From NCBI GenBank assembly GCA_030765065.1, contig CM060979.1, positions 20,489,001-20,553,000 on the forward strand: a DNA stretch of 64,000 nt. Direction: 5' to 3'. The translations under genes were made by a program, and so were the position numbers. Shown piece by piece: positions 21,567-31,225 of the stretch. The stretch is from Deroplatys truncata. Lineage: Eukaryota; Arthropoda; Insecta; Mantodea; Mantidae. Position 1 is the stretch's first letter. Each line of letters opens with the position of its first letter. The notes under the pieces were generated by a model, which was not told the DNA's origin, did no database searches, and was given only the letters and a program-made list of their open reading frames with translations.

Positions 21567-23245
21567 GTCATTTTCCATTTGCAGGTCACCTTTTTTCCCT
21601 TTGCTGGCCACCTTTTTCCCTTTGCTGGTCACATTTTCCCCTTTGCTGGTCACCTTTTTCCCTTTGCTGGTCACATTTTCCCCTTTGCTGGTCACCTTTT
21701 TCCCTTTGCAGGTCACGTTTTTCCCTCTTCTGGTCCCATTTTTCCCTTTACTGATCACCTTTTTCCCTTTGCTGGTCACATTTTTCCCTTTGCTAGTCAC
21801 AATTTTTCCCTTTGCTGGTAACATTTTTTCCCTTTGCTGGTCACTTTTTCCCTTTGCAGGTGGCATTTCTCCCTTTGCTGGTCACGTTTTTCCCTTTGCT
21901 GGTCACGTTTTTTCCATTGTTGGTCACCTTTTTTCCTTTGCTGATCACATTTTTCCCTTTCCTGGTCACCTTTTTCCCTTTGCTGGTCACCTTTTTCCCT
22001 TTTGCTGGTCACGTTTTTTCCCTTTGCTGGTCACCTTTTTCCCTTTGCTGATCACATTTTTCCCTTTCCTGGTCACCTTTTTCCCTTTGCTGGTCACCTT
22101 TTTCCCTTTTGCTGGTCACCTTTTTCCCTTTGCTGGTCACCTTTTTCCCTTTGCTGGTCACGTTTTTCCCTTTGCTGGTCACCTTTTTCCCTTTGCTGGT
22201 CACCTTTTTCCCTTTGCTGGTCACCTTTTTCCCTTTGCTGGTCACCTTTTTCCCTTTGCTGGTCACCTTTTTCCCTTTGCTGGTCACCTTTTTCCCTTTC
22301 CAGGTCACCTTTTTCCCTTTCCTGGTCACCTTTTTCCCTTTGCTGGTCACCTTTTTCCCTTTGCTGGTCACCTTTTTCCCTTTTCTGGTCACCTTTTTCC
22401 CTTTGCTGGTCACCTTTTTCCCTTTGCTGGTCACCTTTTTCCCTTTCCTGGTCACTTTTTTCCCTTTGCTGATCACATTTTTCCCTTTGCTGGTCACCTT
22501 TTTCTCTTTGCTGGTCACCTTTTTCCCTTTCCTGGTCACCTTTTTCCCTTTGCTGGTCACCTTTTTCCCTTTCCTGGTCACCTTTTTCCCTTTCCTGGTC
22601 ACCTTTTTCCCTTTGCTGGTCACCTTTTTCCCTTTGCTGGTCACCTTTTTCCCTTTGCTGGTCACCTTTTTCCCTTTCCTGGTCACCTTTTTCCCTTTGC
22701 TGGTCACCTTTTTCCCTTTTGCTGGTCACCTTTTTCCCTTTGCTGGTCACCTTTTTCCCTTTCCTGGTCACCTTTTTCCCTTTGCTGGTCACATTTCTCC
22801 TTTTCCTGGTCACCTTTTTCCCTTTGCTGGTCACCTTTTTCCCTCTGCTGGTCACCTTTTTCCCTTTGCTGGACACCTTTTTCCCTTTCCTGGTCACCTT
22901 TTTCCCTTTCCTGGTCACCTTTTTCCCTTTCCTGGTCACCTTTTTCCCTTTCCTGGTCACCTTTTTCCCTTTGCTGGTCACCTTTTTCCCTTTGCTGGTC
23001 ACCTTTTTCCCTTTGCTGGTCACCTTTTTCCCTTTCCTGGTCACCTTTTTCCCCTTGCTGGTCACCTTTTTCCCTTTCCTGGTCACCTTTTTCCCTTTGC
23101 TGGTCACCTTTTTCCCTTTGCTGGTCACCTTTTTCCCTTTCCTGGTCACCTTTTTCCCTTTGCTGGTCACGTTTTCCCTTTGCTGGTCACGTTTTTCCCT
23201 TTGCTGGTCACCTTTTTCCCTTTGCTGGTCACCTTTTCCCTGAAT
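21567..23245. repeat. 21-bp minisatellite, about 80 units
   Basis: The unit is CTGGTCACCTTTTTCCCTTTG with GCTGG/CCTGG and CACCT/CACAT/CACGT variants. Being 21 bp and free of stops, it leaves long frames open on both strands: up to 551 codons on the plus strand (FPLLVTF repeats) and 358 on the minus strand (VTSKGKK repeats). Occasional one-base indels switch the frame along the array. The plus strand is almost pure pyrimidine between GGTCA blocks. Confidence 0.9.
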
Positions 23246-23785
23246 GGGTTACATGATGGGAAAGTATATAACGTTGACATGAAACAGTTTTCCACTAAGT
23301 TCACATCTAAAGTCGCTTTCAAAGTCTAACATATGAATAGGCTGTGAGCATTCTTGTTTCATCCTCTCTAGCTTGACAGCTAAAGTAAAATAAATCGCTC
23401 TTAATGTATATACGCTAATGAGAAAGTATAAAAGAACTATCCTGAATAAAAATCGATTAGTATAACGTGACAGCTAAGGTGGTTAAGCCCGCAAGAGGTT
23501 TCGGTTTAATTAACTCTCTCACTAGCCTGCAATCAGTGAAGTACATTTACCTGGTTACATAGGCTGAGGAACTGTGGTAAAGCTAGAGAAAAATTAAAGA
23601 GAGGAGACCCTGGAATCATTCCGTTAGACGATTCGTGTAATCTTAGCGGCATTGCCAACGCTCAGCATAAGGTCTCTGCTTCGAGAAACATTGCCGCCAA
23701 GATCTGACTGAAACGACTTGGAAAAGCGTGCAATCTGATGTTACATTAGGTGAAAAAGTTGGCAGCGTGACTAGTAACATCAATT
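23246..23785 (+). promoter_or_regulatory. X gene upstream region with TATA box
   Basis: TATAAAAG at 23427-23434 would start transcription near 23460, about 330 bp before the X start codon. A short upstream ATG near 23739 opens only three codons. No other gene is seen. Confidence 0.4.
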
Positions 23786-24295
23786 ATGAAGGGAAAGGTA
23801 GCTCCAGGTGCAGTAACCATGAAGAAGAAACGAGGAGGATTTCTACCTCTCATACCAATTATTGCAGCTCTAGGCGCTGCTGCTGGAGGTGCAGCCCAAA
23901 TTGCCTCAGCAGTAAATAAGAAAAAGGCAGCAGATAAACAACTTGCCGAAATGATGAGGCATAAGAGAGAAATTGAGAGAAAGGTATCTGTTGGCGGAGG
24001 GTCCAAAAAGAAGAAACGAGGAGGATTTCTACCACTCATACCAATTATTGCAGCACTAAGAGCCGCCGCTGGAGGTGCATCACAAATTGCTACAGCTGTA
24101 AATACGAAAAAAGCTGCAGATAAACAACTTGCTGAAATGATGAGACGTAACAGAGAAATTGAAGCAAGAGGGAGAGGTTTTCGAGTGAAGAAGAATAAGG
24201 GAAGAAACACAGAAACGAAGAGGAGACAGAGCCTGAAAGGGAATTCAAAAAACTCCGGCAGAGGACTATACTTGTCCCGGAAAAACATTGAGTAA
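23786..24295 (+). CDS. X protein, adenovirus pX-like, tandemly duplicated
   Basis: Starts at ATG 23786-23788; 169 residues. Residues 13-64 and 75-126 are near-identical 62-residue-spaced units, each a basic KKKRGGFLPLIPIIAAL start, a Gly/Ala-rich hydrophobic stretch (about 19-43 and 81-105) and a lysine/arginine-rich helix (DKQLAEMMR). The DNA repeat period is 186 bp. The C-terminus is basic and ends SGRGLYLSRKN. Basic plus GG-rich hydrophobic proteins of this kind are the X proteins of Polintons and adintoviruses, related to the adenovirus core peptide pX (mu) that condenses DNA in the particle. Most copies I know have a single unit, so the duplication is unusual. The frame is intact up to TAA 24293-24295 and overlaps a protease-like segment in the +1 frame. 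Confidence 0.7.
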   Translation: MKGKVAPGAVTMKKKRGGFLPLIPIIAALGAAAGGAAQIASAVNKKKAADKQLAEMMRHKREIERKVSVGGGSKKKKRGGFLPLIPIIAALRAAAGGASQIATAVNTKKAADKQLAEMMRRNREIEARGRGFRVKKNKGRNTETKRRQSLKGNSKNSGRGLYLSRKNIE

Positions 24296-24374
24296 CATAG
24301 ACCTTGACTTGTATGCCCGACGTTTAAAGATTCCTCATATTAGGATGCGAATGTCTTCTTTATTAGATCAGTGA
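24288..24374 (+). pseudogene. remnant of Maverick cysteine-protease N-terminus
   Basis: In the +1 frame relative to X, LSNIDLDLYARRLKIPHIR is followed by a few codons and a stop at 24372-24374. In many arthropod Maverick proteins a similar L-x-x-x-DL-x-x-Y...LKIP-x-FRG block precedes the adenain-like (Ulp1-type) maturation protease. Here no catalytic His or Cys region follows, so only the extreme N-terminus survives. The inner edge of the right inverted repeat (24326) falls inside this block, and the left arm carries its mirror up to 20648. The breakpoint that created the palindrome therefore lies in this gene. The family link is from memory of the motif. Confidence 0.5.
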
Positions 24375-24429
24375 ATAATAATAATAATAATAATAATTAA
24401 AATGTCCTTTCACTCTTGATTTTTTCCAG

Positions 24430-24900
24430 TGATTGTTCTATAGGAACGTTCTGCGACCCTTCAGTGACAAAGTTATTCCATCTAATCAGCTGTCTGAATC
24501 TGATTTCCTAGTGAATATATTTAAGTTGAGCATCATACGAATTTAGCGCAGTATTGCATCAGTCTCCTTCCTCTATAGTAAAAGTGGACACTCCATCTAC
24601 CAGTTTTCCCATCTGTTACGGCTGGATAACGTATTTCACAGGAACCATCAAATCAAATTTTACCTGTTGTTCATAAACACCCGCTTCATAGAGCAAACAG
24701 GGGAGCCTAACAGCAATATCATTGCCTTTAGAAACAAGGATATAAGCATAATGCCTATAGTTTTTAGAAGAAGTCAACGACGTCGAGGATATAATAATGG
24801 AATGATTCGACGCACACATCATGCTCTGCCCTTGACGCCCATCAGGTTAACATCACGCAATCAGCAGTTCCTACAGTTTTTGGGCTTCAGAATCCTATAA
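24430..24900 (+). pseudogene. decayed element gene, right arm
   Basis: An open stretch of about 156 codons starts after the acceptor-like TTTTTTCCAG (ends 24429) and is interrupted only by TAG at 24544-24546. The first part is FYRNVLRPFSDKVIPSNQ-like and acidic to neutral. The second part contains GHSIYQFSHLLRLDNVF, then a very basic RRSQRRRGYNN segment and a C-terminus LTSRNQQFLQFLGFRIL. No ATG begins either part. The locus lies 55 bp downstream of the protease-like remnant and is transcribed in the same direction. An unrecognised Polinton ORF is the best description. Readthrough or simple decay of the single stop cannot be separated by inspection. Confidence 0.45.
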
Positions 24901-24904
24901 TCAT

Positions 24905-25230
24905 GGGCATCTTCAATGACACCGAGATTCGACGACAAGATCGCTAAGAAGAGGAACATGTGTTTTTACCATATAATACATCAGTTCTGGACTCTAACAA
25001 CCAGTTTAGAATCCCTTGTCAAGTTGAACATTTATATACTTTACATCGTCTCAGGGTGAAGAGAATGCTGTTGTTAAACCTGTGCTCAGCGAGTGGAGAA
25101 GGCTTGTGATTCGACTTCCTGATGGTGAGATCTCAAGACTGTTAAGCTGGACAAGACTCTGTTTCACCCATTTAGGACCACAGATCTGCATACTCAACCT
25201 GTTGTGTTACATGAATTTACCTGAATAGTG
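24905..25230 (+). pseudogene. further decayed coding segment, right arm
   Basis: One frame reads IMGIFNDTEIRRQDR, then a stop, then a long open stretch including VFLPYNTSVLDSNNQFRIP. Another frame later has VVKPVLSEWRRLVIRLPDG. The switch of sensible-looking sequence between frames suggests a frameshifted gene. The family is unknown, and the mirror lies at 19750-20075. Confidence 0.3.
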
Positions 25231-26239
25231 ACACCACATCTAAAATGGAGAAGCCGTGATTTGTCATTTTTTGGTGCTCTGACTTAAGATCGAGTAATGC
25301 ATCTAAAGACGGTTCTCGTTTTGATCATTGTGATATAACTTAAACTAATCATTGTAATGATTTATTTTTCATTAGGAATACAAGGATTTTTAATGAATAA
25401 AAACACTATGTAAAAGCATACCTTAATTCTTTTATTGTTATTATTTATCTTACATTTCCATCACTTTCTCGTCCGACTCATTGTTTCTGTATATGTCATT
25501 ACACTTGTAACAGCAGGTTATGCAAATTTCCTTATTATTTAAATGAAAGTCTTTTTATTTTCATAATTTGTATTCCAGCGTGGCAAACAGCCTTAATGCT
25601 GTTAATGTATACAGGGCTCAAGTCTTTTAGGATACAAATTTCACCATTACTTAAAGTATTTTCACAGTCACTTAAATTATTGCTCACAATGCTTAATTTC
25701 AGTGAATATAGGGAGACTAGTTCGAGCTAACTCTCAGCCATGCATTGAATTGTATACAAAATTGACCGTAGTTTTTCATTGTATACCCTGTAATGTTATA
25801 TAAGGATCCTGTCTTAATGTGTTTCGGTGATGTAGATGTCTCAGCACCCGTTTCTTGCCGAAATGTTTCTTGTAGGTATTCTACCCTCCCATAGCGTCAG
25901 CATCCTTTGCATGCCAGCAGGCTATTCCTCTTCTTCTTCTTCCTCTTATTGCACACCCTGAAACATTGCACAATGAAAGTCTTAGAAAACTATCTTGGTC
26001 AAGTAAAGGCAACCTGGAAAGAATTACATTTTTTGTTATGATAAATGTAAAATGAAGCATATGGCACATGTAAAAAGAAGCACAAAGATTTGTATAAACA
26101 TTCGGATATTTAGAGTTATTTCAATGCGCTAGATATAATTAAACTCAAGCATGTGATATTGTAATTTCGTTAATTTTTTATAAAATTCTATAATATGCAT
26201 CTTTTGTATCTTTATATGTAATATCAATGAGTCAGTTGT
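25231..26239. other. right arm, no clear gene
   Basis: Mirror of 18741-19749. A 62-codon frame at 25881-26069 (minus; mirror 18911-19099) has no recognisable features. Confidence 0.4.
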
Positions 26240-26277
26240 TTTATTTATGAATTTTTCATTGTGAAATGGGAGAACAT

Positions 26278-27384
26278 TCAATACTTAAGTTTGACACTTC
26301 TACGCACCTTCTTTGCATGTAAAAAAGACAATTTACATGTCTTAAATTTCCCCTTCTCTGCCATGCCATTATACTGTAGGTATACGCTCCCAGGTATTTC
26401 TGCAATCTCTTGATCGGTTAACGAATTATAGCGCTCTGGCAAGAACACTTGACAATCCTCCAGCGAAGATACGATCCTGGTACCATATCTTGTTTGAACT
26501 CTCTTTAAGGACTTTATCTCATAGTTAAGACCTATTTCGAGATCTTGAACTCGGCGAGTCGGTAGGAAACTACGCTCTTCCACCATCTTGTTAAGTCTAT
26601 CAGCTAAACAATCTGTAACAGTCATTGTCATGAATTATTATTTTCACTACATTATTCAAGTTGAAGAACTAGGGTGTGTATGTTTTGTAAGTAAGCCTAT
26701 GAGGGTGTAGAGAAATAAAGAATAAGTACAGAAATCATGTGAATGTTCATTGAAGATGAGCCAGCAGAGAACCAAAGAATGAGTAGAGGAAATCGTGTGC
26801 GAATGTATAGTGAAACAAAGAATGAGGGGGAAAATCGTATGAATGTTTAAGTAAGAAGAATGTGTTGAGAAGATCATGTGAATGTCAATAGAGAAATGAG
26901 CTGAGAACGTCGTGTGAATGTTAACAAAGCATGAACCTGCAGGGGGACAAAGAATGAGTAGAGGAAATCATGTGAGTGTATAGTGAAACAAAGAATGAGG
27001 GTAAAGTCGTATGAATGTTTATGTAAGAAGAAGGTGTGGCGAAAATCATGTGAATGTTAATGGAAGCAAGGAATGTGAATGTTAACAGAGCATGAACCTG
27101 TAGGTGGAACAAAGAATGAGTAGAGGAAATCATGTGAGTGTATAGTGAAACAAAGAATGAGGGGAAAGTCGTATGAATGTTTATGTAAGAAGAATGTGTG
27201 GCGAAAATCATGTGAACTGAAGAAGAGTATGCAGTGAAATCCATGTTAATGTAAAGCACAGATTAGAAAATATGATGCTCTTTGTAACGAATCGTCTTTC
27301 ATTTACTGTAACGTTTAAATAAAATTAAATGTATTGTAAAAGCCAACAGTGATTTTGTATAGTTATTTAAAACTCACCTTGCAT
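26278..27384 (-). CDS. putative two-exon small protein, possible OB-fold (right arm)
   Basis: Mirror copy of the gene at 17596-18702. ATG is at 27382-27384, the donor follows exon 1 at 27377, the acceptor ends at 26613, the stop is at 26278 and the polyadenylation signal is at 26240-26245. The encoded protein is identical in sequence to the left copy, so the element carries two convergent copies pointing toward its centre. A replication-associated ssDNA-binding role is plausible only if the OB-fold reading is right. I see no frameshift, stop or missing splice base in either copy. Confidence 0.6.
26680..27260 (-). repeat. intron tandem repeats, right arm
   Basis: Mirror of 17720-18300. Confidence 0.7.
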
Positions 27385-27509
27385 TGCCCCGTTTTGATAT
27401 GTGCTGAATGTGTAGACGGCCTGTAGCTCACGTTGCTTTTAAAGCTCTTTAAAACTTGAATGTAAAGTTAATAAGTACACAACAGTTCTAACATGGGACA
27501 GATGTCTGT

Positions 27510-27624
27510 TTATATAGGGATCTAAACCCCCTCCAGGCGATGCCTGCACGTCATCATGGCTGTGATGCTTACACGTCACGTGATTATTGCAGCCAATGGC
27601 ATCATCTCTTGCTACGCATGCGCA
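27510..27624 (-). promoter_or_regulatory. promoter of right-arm two-exon gene
   Basis: Exact mirror of 17356-17470: TATA at 27510-27516, the CRE/E-box at 27573-27582 and the NRF1-like site at 27614-27624. Confidence 0.6.
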
Positions 27625-27764
27625 GAGGCCCTCAGCACTTCTATCCCTGCTTGTTTCACTTCCTCTCCCTCTCTCGCTCTCTCTCACACAGCTGCATGCA
27701 GTTAAAGCATCAATCTAAGTGATGTATTCTAGAGTACAGAGGAAAATCAGTGAAGTCATTGAAA

Positions 27765-30080
27765 GATCGGGGTTCGAACTAGGGGCAACTGATTGAAACT
27801 TATATACAGCATTAATTGTTCATTGTATGAGCTATCAAACATGCTTTCATCTACAACTCTATCTCTGCTAGTTTCTGCGATAATTGAGATTTAAACTTAA
27901 GGATCGAACCCTGGACGTCAGGTACCCTAATATACACCCGCAAGATATTATCTGATGACATAAACGTAATAGGTTTATTTGGTACCTTTGTCTTAATTAT
28001 TTACTGTTATTAAATTTATAAGTAAACTTCATTGAATCGGTATTCGAACTCAGAACGCCAGAAACAAAATTATTTATAATATTAGTTTGATGTGTTTAAA
28101 AGACCTGTATACAGTTGCAACATTGATCTAAGTGATATATTCTAGAACACAGTGGAAAATTAAGGAAGTCACTGAAAGATCGGGATTCGAGCTAGGGACA
28201 CTGATTGGAAATTATATAAAGCATTAATTGTTCATCGTAGGAACTAAAAATCGTGCTTTGGTCCGCACCTTAATCCCTGCTAGTTTCTGAGATAATTGAG
28301 ATTTTAAAGTTAAGGATCGAACCCATGACACCCGGACTCTAATATACATGCACAAGAAACGAGCTAATGGCATAAAAGTAATAAAGTTTATTTTAATTAG
28401 TTTTGGAGTTATTAGAAGACCGGTTTCGAGCAATCGTAAATGGAGCCTTGCATCCCGAGCTATAATTAGTTTTTATTGCATCATTTTGTCTCTTTTCATT
28501 CAGGACATGCGCGTGAGTTGGTGTGTGCGTGTGTGGGTTGCTGCTGTTGGGTGTAAGTGAACAGGCATATGTGTTTGCACGTGTGTGTGTCCATGTATAT
28601 GTATGCGTGAGTGTAAGAGCACTGGTGTATGTATGTGTACGCATGAGGTGCGTGAATGTGTGAGTGTAAGAGCACTGGTGTATGTATGTATACGCATGAG
28701 GTCGTGAATGCGTGTGTGTACTGGTGTATGTGTGTGTGTGTACTGTTGTATGTATGTGCATGTGTGTGTATGTGCTGGTGTATGTGCTTGCGTGGGTGCG
28801 TGTGTGCGTGTGTGTACTTACATGTATGTGTATGCGTGTGTGTACTGGTGCATGTGTGTGCATGTGTGTGTGTGTGTGTTCATGTATATGTATGTGTGTA
28901 AGAGCACTTGTGTATGTATGTATACGCATGAGTTGTGTGAATGCGTGTATGTGCGTGTGTGTGTGTGTACTATTGTATGTATGTGAGTGTGTGTGTGTGC
29001 GTGTGTGTGCATGCGTGCACCAGTGTATGTTTGCTGATGTGTGTACAAGCGCTCGTGTATATGCGAACGCCTAAATGTGTACAAGTCGTGGAGAAAGAAA
29101 GAGATAGATAGAAAGAAAAAGAGAGGAGATGAAGAAAGAATGTTGGCTAGGCATCGAGATATCTAAGTATGCATCAGGGTTTAATATAAATAATTATATT
29201 TGCTAATTGCAATTTTAATCCGACCGCCCGCTGCTTCAATAAGTTAATAGTTATTATAGCGTTTCACAGGGTTGGATTCGAACTAGGGGGGCCTCTGGTT
29301 CCTAACAATACAGCTCGTTAAACATTGTAATGTTGTATAAATTAAATTATATTTGTTAAACACGTTTTAATCTGACCACCCAATACTCACATAGTTTAAT
29401 ATTTATTAAGCATTAGAGTTTCGCAGATTCGATCTAGAACCCTCTGAACATCGTTTCATTAATTAAATTATATTTGTTAAATACATTTTAATCTAGCCGT
29501 GCATAGTTTAATAGTTATTGGGCATTGGAGTTTCGCAGATTCGATCTAGGACCCTCTGAACACCCTTTTTATTAATTATTGTAATGATATATAAAAATTA
29601 AATTATATTTGTTAAATACATTTTATTCTGACCTTACATAGTTTAATATTTATTAAGCATTAGAGTTTCGCTGCGTAAGATTCGAACTAGGGTCCTCTGA
29701 ACGGTCTTTCATTAATCAGGGTAATGATGTATAAAAAAATTATATTTGATAAATACATTTTTAAATCTGACCTTGCATAGTTTAATATTTATTAAGCATT
29801 AGAGTTTCGTTGGGTAAGACTCGAACTAGAACCCTCTGAACACCCTTTCATTAATTAGGGTAATGATATATAAAAAATTAAATTATAATTGATAAATACA
29901 TTTTTTTAATCTGACCTTGCATAGTTTAATAGTTATTACGCGTTAGAGTTTCACTTGGTAAGACTCGAGCTAGAATTCTCTGAACGCCTTTTTATTAATT
30001 AGGGTAATATTATAATAATATCAATCATTAATTTCTCATTAGCAATAAACTTTTGATTACAGTAAGAATCGAACACCGAT
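27765..30080 (-). repeat. ~140-bp satellite with B-box-like motif, right arm
   Basis: Mirror of the left array with more units. Additional motifs occur near 29270, 29425, 29535, 29675, 29815 and 29960. The TG-rich block 28560-29060 lies inside it. Confidence 0.65.
28540..29060 (+). repeat. expanded TG-rich microsatellite, right arm
   Basis: About 520 bp of TGTG/TATG/GCGTG variants, the mirror of the much shorter tract at 16275-16460. Both strands are open for 80-180 codons only because of the repeat. Confidence 0.75.
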
Positions 30081-30248
30081 CTATGGATATCACTCAGAGG
30101 TTTAATGCACGTAATGAAATGTATATTAGACGCTTTTTCGGAGTCGTTGGCTGAAACAGAATGCTTGTTAACTATGCTCGGGTATATTCGTAGGAGGTCG
30201 TAAAACATCGGAGAGAGCTCCCTCAGGCAAAATCATGATGGCCGACTA

Positions 30249-30318
30249 TGACGTCACGCAGAGTTGGTAAACAAGTTTCTCTCTCTTTCACACAAACAAG
30301 GAGAGGACGAGTATAAAG
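30249..30318 (+). promoter_or_regulatory. outward-facing CRE plus TATA promoter, right arm copy 1
   Basis: TGACGTCA at 30249-30256 and TATAAAG at 30312-30318, the mirror of 15587-15656. Confidence 0.45.
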
Positions 30319-30487
30319 CAGCCCTCGAATTCATTTGTTAAACTAGCAGGTGGCCAAACAATGGGAACGCTGCAGGTGTCTTTCTAAACTAGCCTTGCCA
30401 AGAACAATAGAAAGGCACACACAATAGAATCTCTTACACAATGGAAAGGGTCAGGCTTTGTTATGGAGCAGGTGTCTTTCTAAAGTA

Positions 30488-30557
30488 TGACGTCACGCAG
30501 AGTTGGTAAACAAGTTTCTCTCTCTTTCACACAAACAAGGACAGGACGAGTATAAAG
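30488..30557 (+). promoter_or_regulatory. outward-facing CRE plus TATA promoter, right arm copy 2
   Basis: TGACGTCA at 30488-30495 and TATAAAG at 30551-30557. It is a 239-bp tandem duplicate of copy 1 that the left arm lacks. Confidence 0.45.
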
Positions 30558-31108
30558 CAACCCTCGAATTCTTTTGTTAAACTAGCAGGTGGCCAAACAA
30601 TGGGAACGCTGCAGGTGTCTTTCTAAACTAGCCTTGCCAAGGACAATAGAATCTCTTACACAATGGAAAGGGTCAGGCTTTGTTATTGGGTTGCCAGGTG
30701 GTCTTTCTAAAGAATGCTTGCATCGGACAATAGAAAGGCACACACAATAGAATCTCTTACACAATGGAAAGGGTCAGGCTTTGTTACAACCCTAATTCAT
30801 CATGGGCTTTGTTCATTTTGACAGCTGAAGGGCAAGCATTGTTCTTTTGTTAAAAGCTAGTGGAACGAGTATGCCACGTGTTCGACACACACAATGGAAG
30901 TGGGGGCGGGTAACTGACCAGGTGCAGAAGTGGCCGGATGTGGAATGGGTAGGAAAAACATCTCGCCTTTGTTACAGAACCTTAAATTTATGACCCCTTT
31001 GTTCGTTTTGACAGTTGATTGACAACCTTAATTACCTAACTGTCAAGCCTCCATTGTACTCAACATGATTTACGACCGCAGGTGCAGCTAAAACTACCAA
31101 GGCACAGC

Positions 31109-31154
31109 GGGGGGGAGGGGGAGGGAGGAGGTAGGGGAGGGAGGAGGTGGGGGA
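31109..31154 (+). promoter_or_regulatory. G-rich tract near right tip
   Basis: Mirror of 14990-15034 with runs of 9, 5, 3, 4 and 5 G. It is a potential G-quadruplex on the plus strand. Confidence 0.5.
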
Positions 31155-31219
31155 GCTCATTTGCATATGAATAGCCATGCATAAATTAACTGGCCGTGAA
31201 CCATCATTTATACCCTACT

Positions 31220-31225
31220 CTTCTA
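31220..31225. repeat. target-site duplication, right
   Basis: CTTCTA, identical to 14918-14923. Confidence 0.9.

Larger units (their letters stand above)
14924..31219. mobile_element. palindromic Polinton/Maverick-lineage element, non-autonomous
   Basis: The ends are AGTAGGGTATAAATG and its complement. A perfect 6-bp duplication CTTCTA flanks them (14918-14923, 31220-31225), and the R1 repeat hit by the insertion continues directly across. A 6-bp duplication and AG ends are the known hallmarks of Polintons. The arms are inverted copies of 5.7 and 6.9 kb. The centre encodes an X-type (adenovirus pX-like) protein and a zinc-finger ORF. I could not recognise polymerase B, retroviral-type integrase, FtsK-like ATPase or major capsid genes, so mobilisation would need help from elsewhere. 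An endogenised adintovirus-like virus and a Polinton transposon cannot be told apart here. Confidence 0.85.
24326..31219 (-). repeat. right giant terminal inverted repeat
   Basis: Mirror of the left arm, with about 925 bp of extra TG-rich and satellite sequence (28560-29900) and one extra 239-bp promoter-containing unit (about 30240-30725). Its inner edge lies inside the protease-like reading frame that follows the X gene. Confidence 0.9.

Noticed and set aside
21567..23245. CRISPR-like array
   Set aside because: Units are contiguous 21-mers without unique spacers, and the sequence is eukaryotic.
21601..23256. A 551-codon plus-strand ORF and 358-codon minus-strand ORF across the minisatellite
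   Set aside because: Both follow automatically from a stop-free 21-bp unit, and frames shift along the array. There is no start context or non-repeat domain.
24667..24900. 77-residue protein starting at TTG
   Set aside because: There is no ATG. It is the 3' part of a longer decayed frame (24430-24900).
28393..29084. Open frames of 80-180 codons in the TG/CA tract
   Set aside because: Simple-repeat artefacts on both strands (Cys/Val or Thr/His runs).
14924..31219. The palindrome as a pure assembly artefact
   Set aside because: A perfect target duplication, distinct arm lengths, arm-specific repeats and a unique centre argue against simple misassembly, though only long reads can exclude it.
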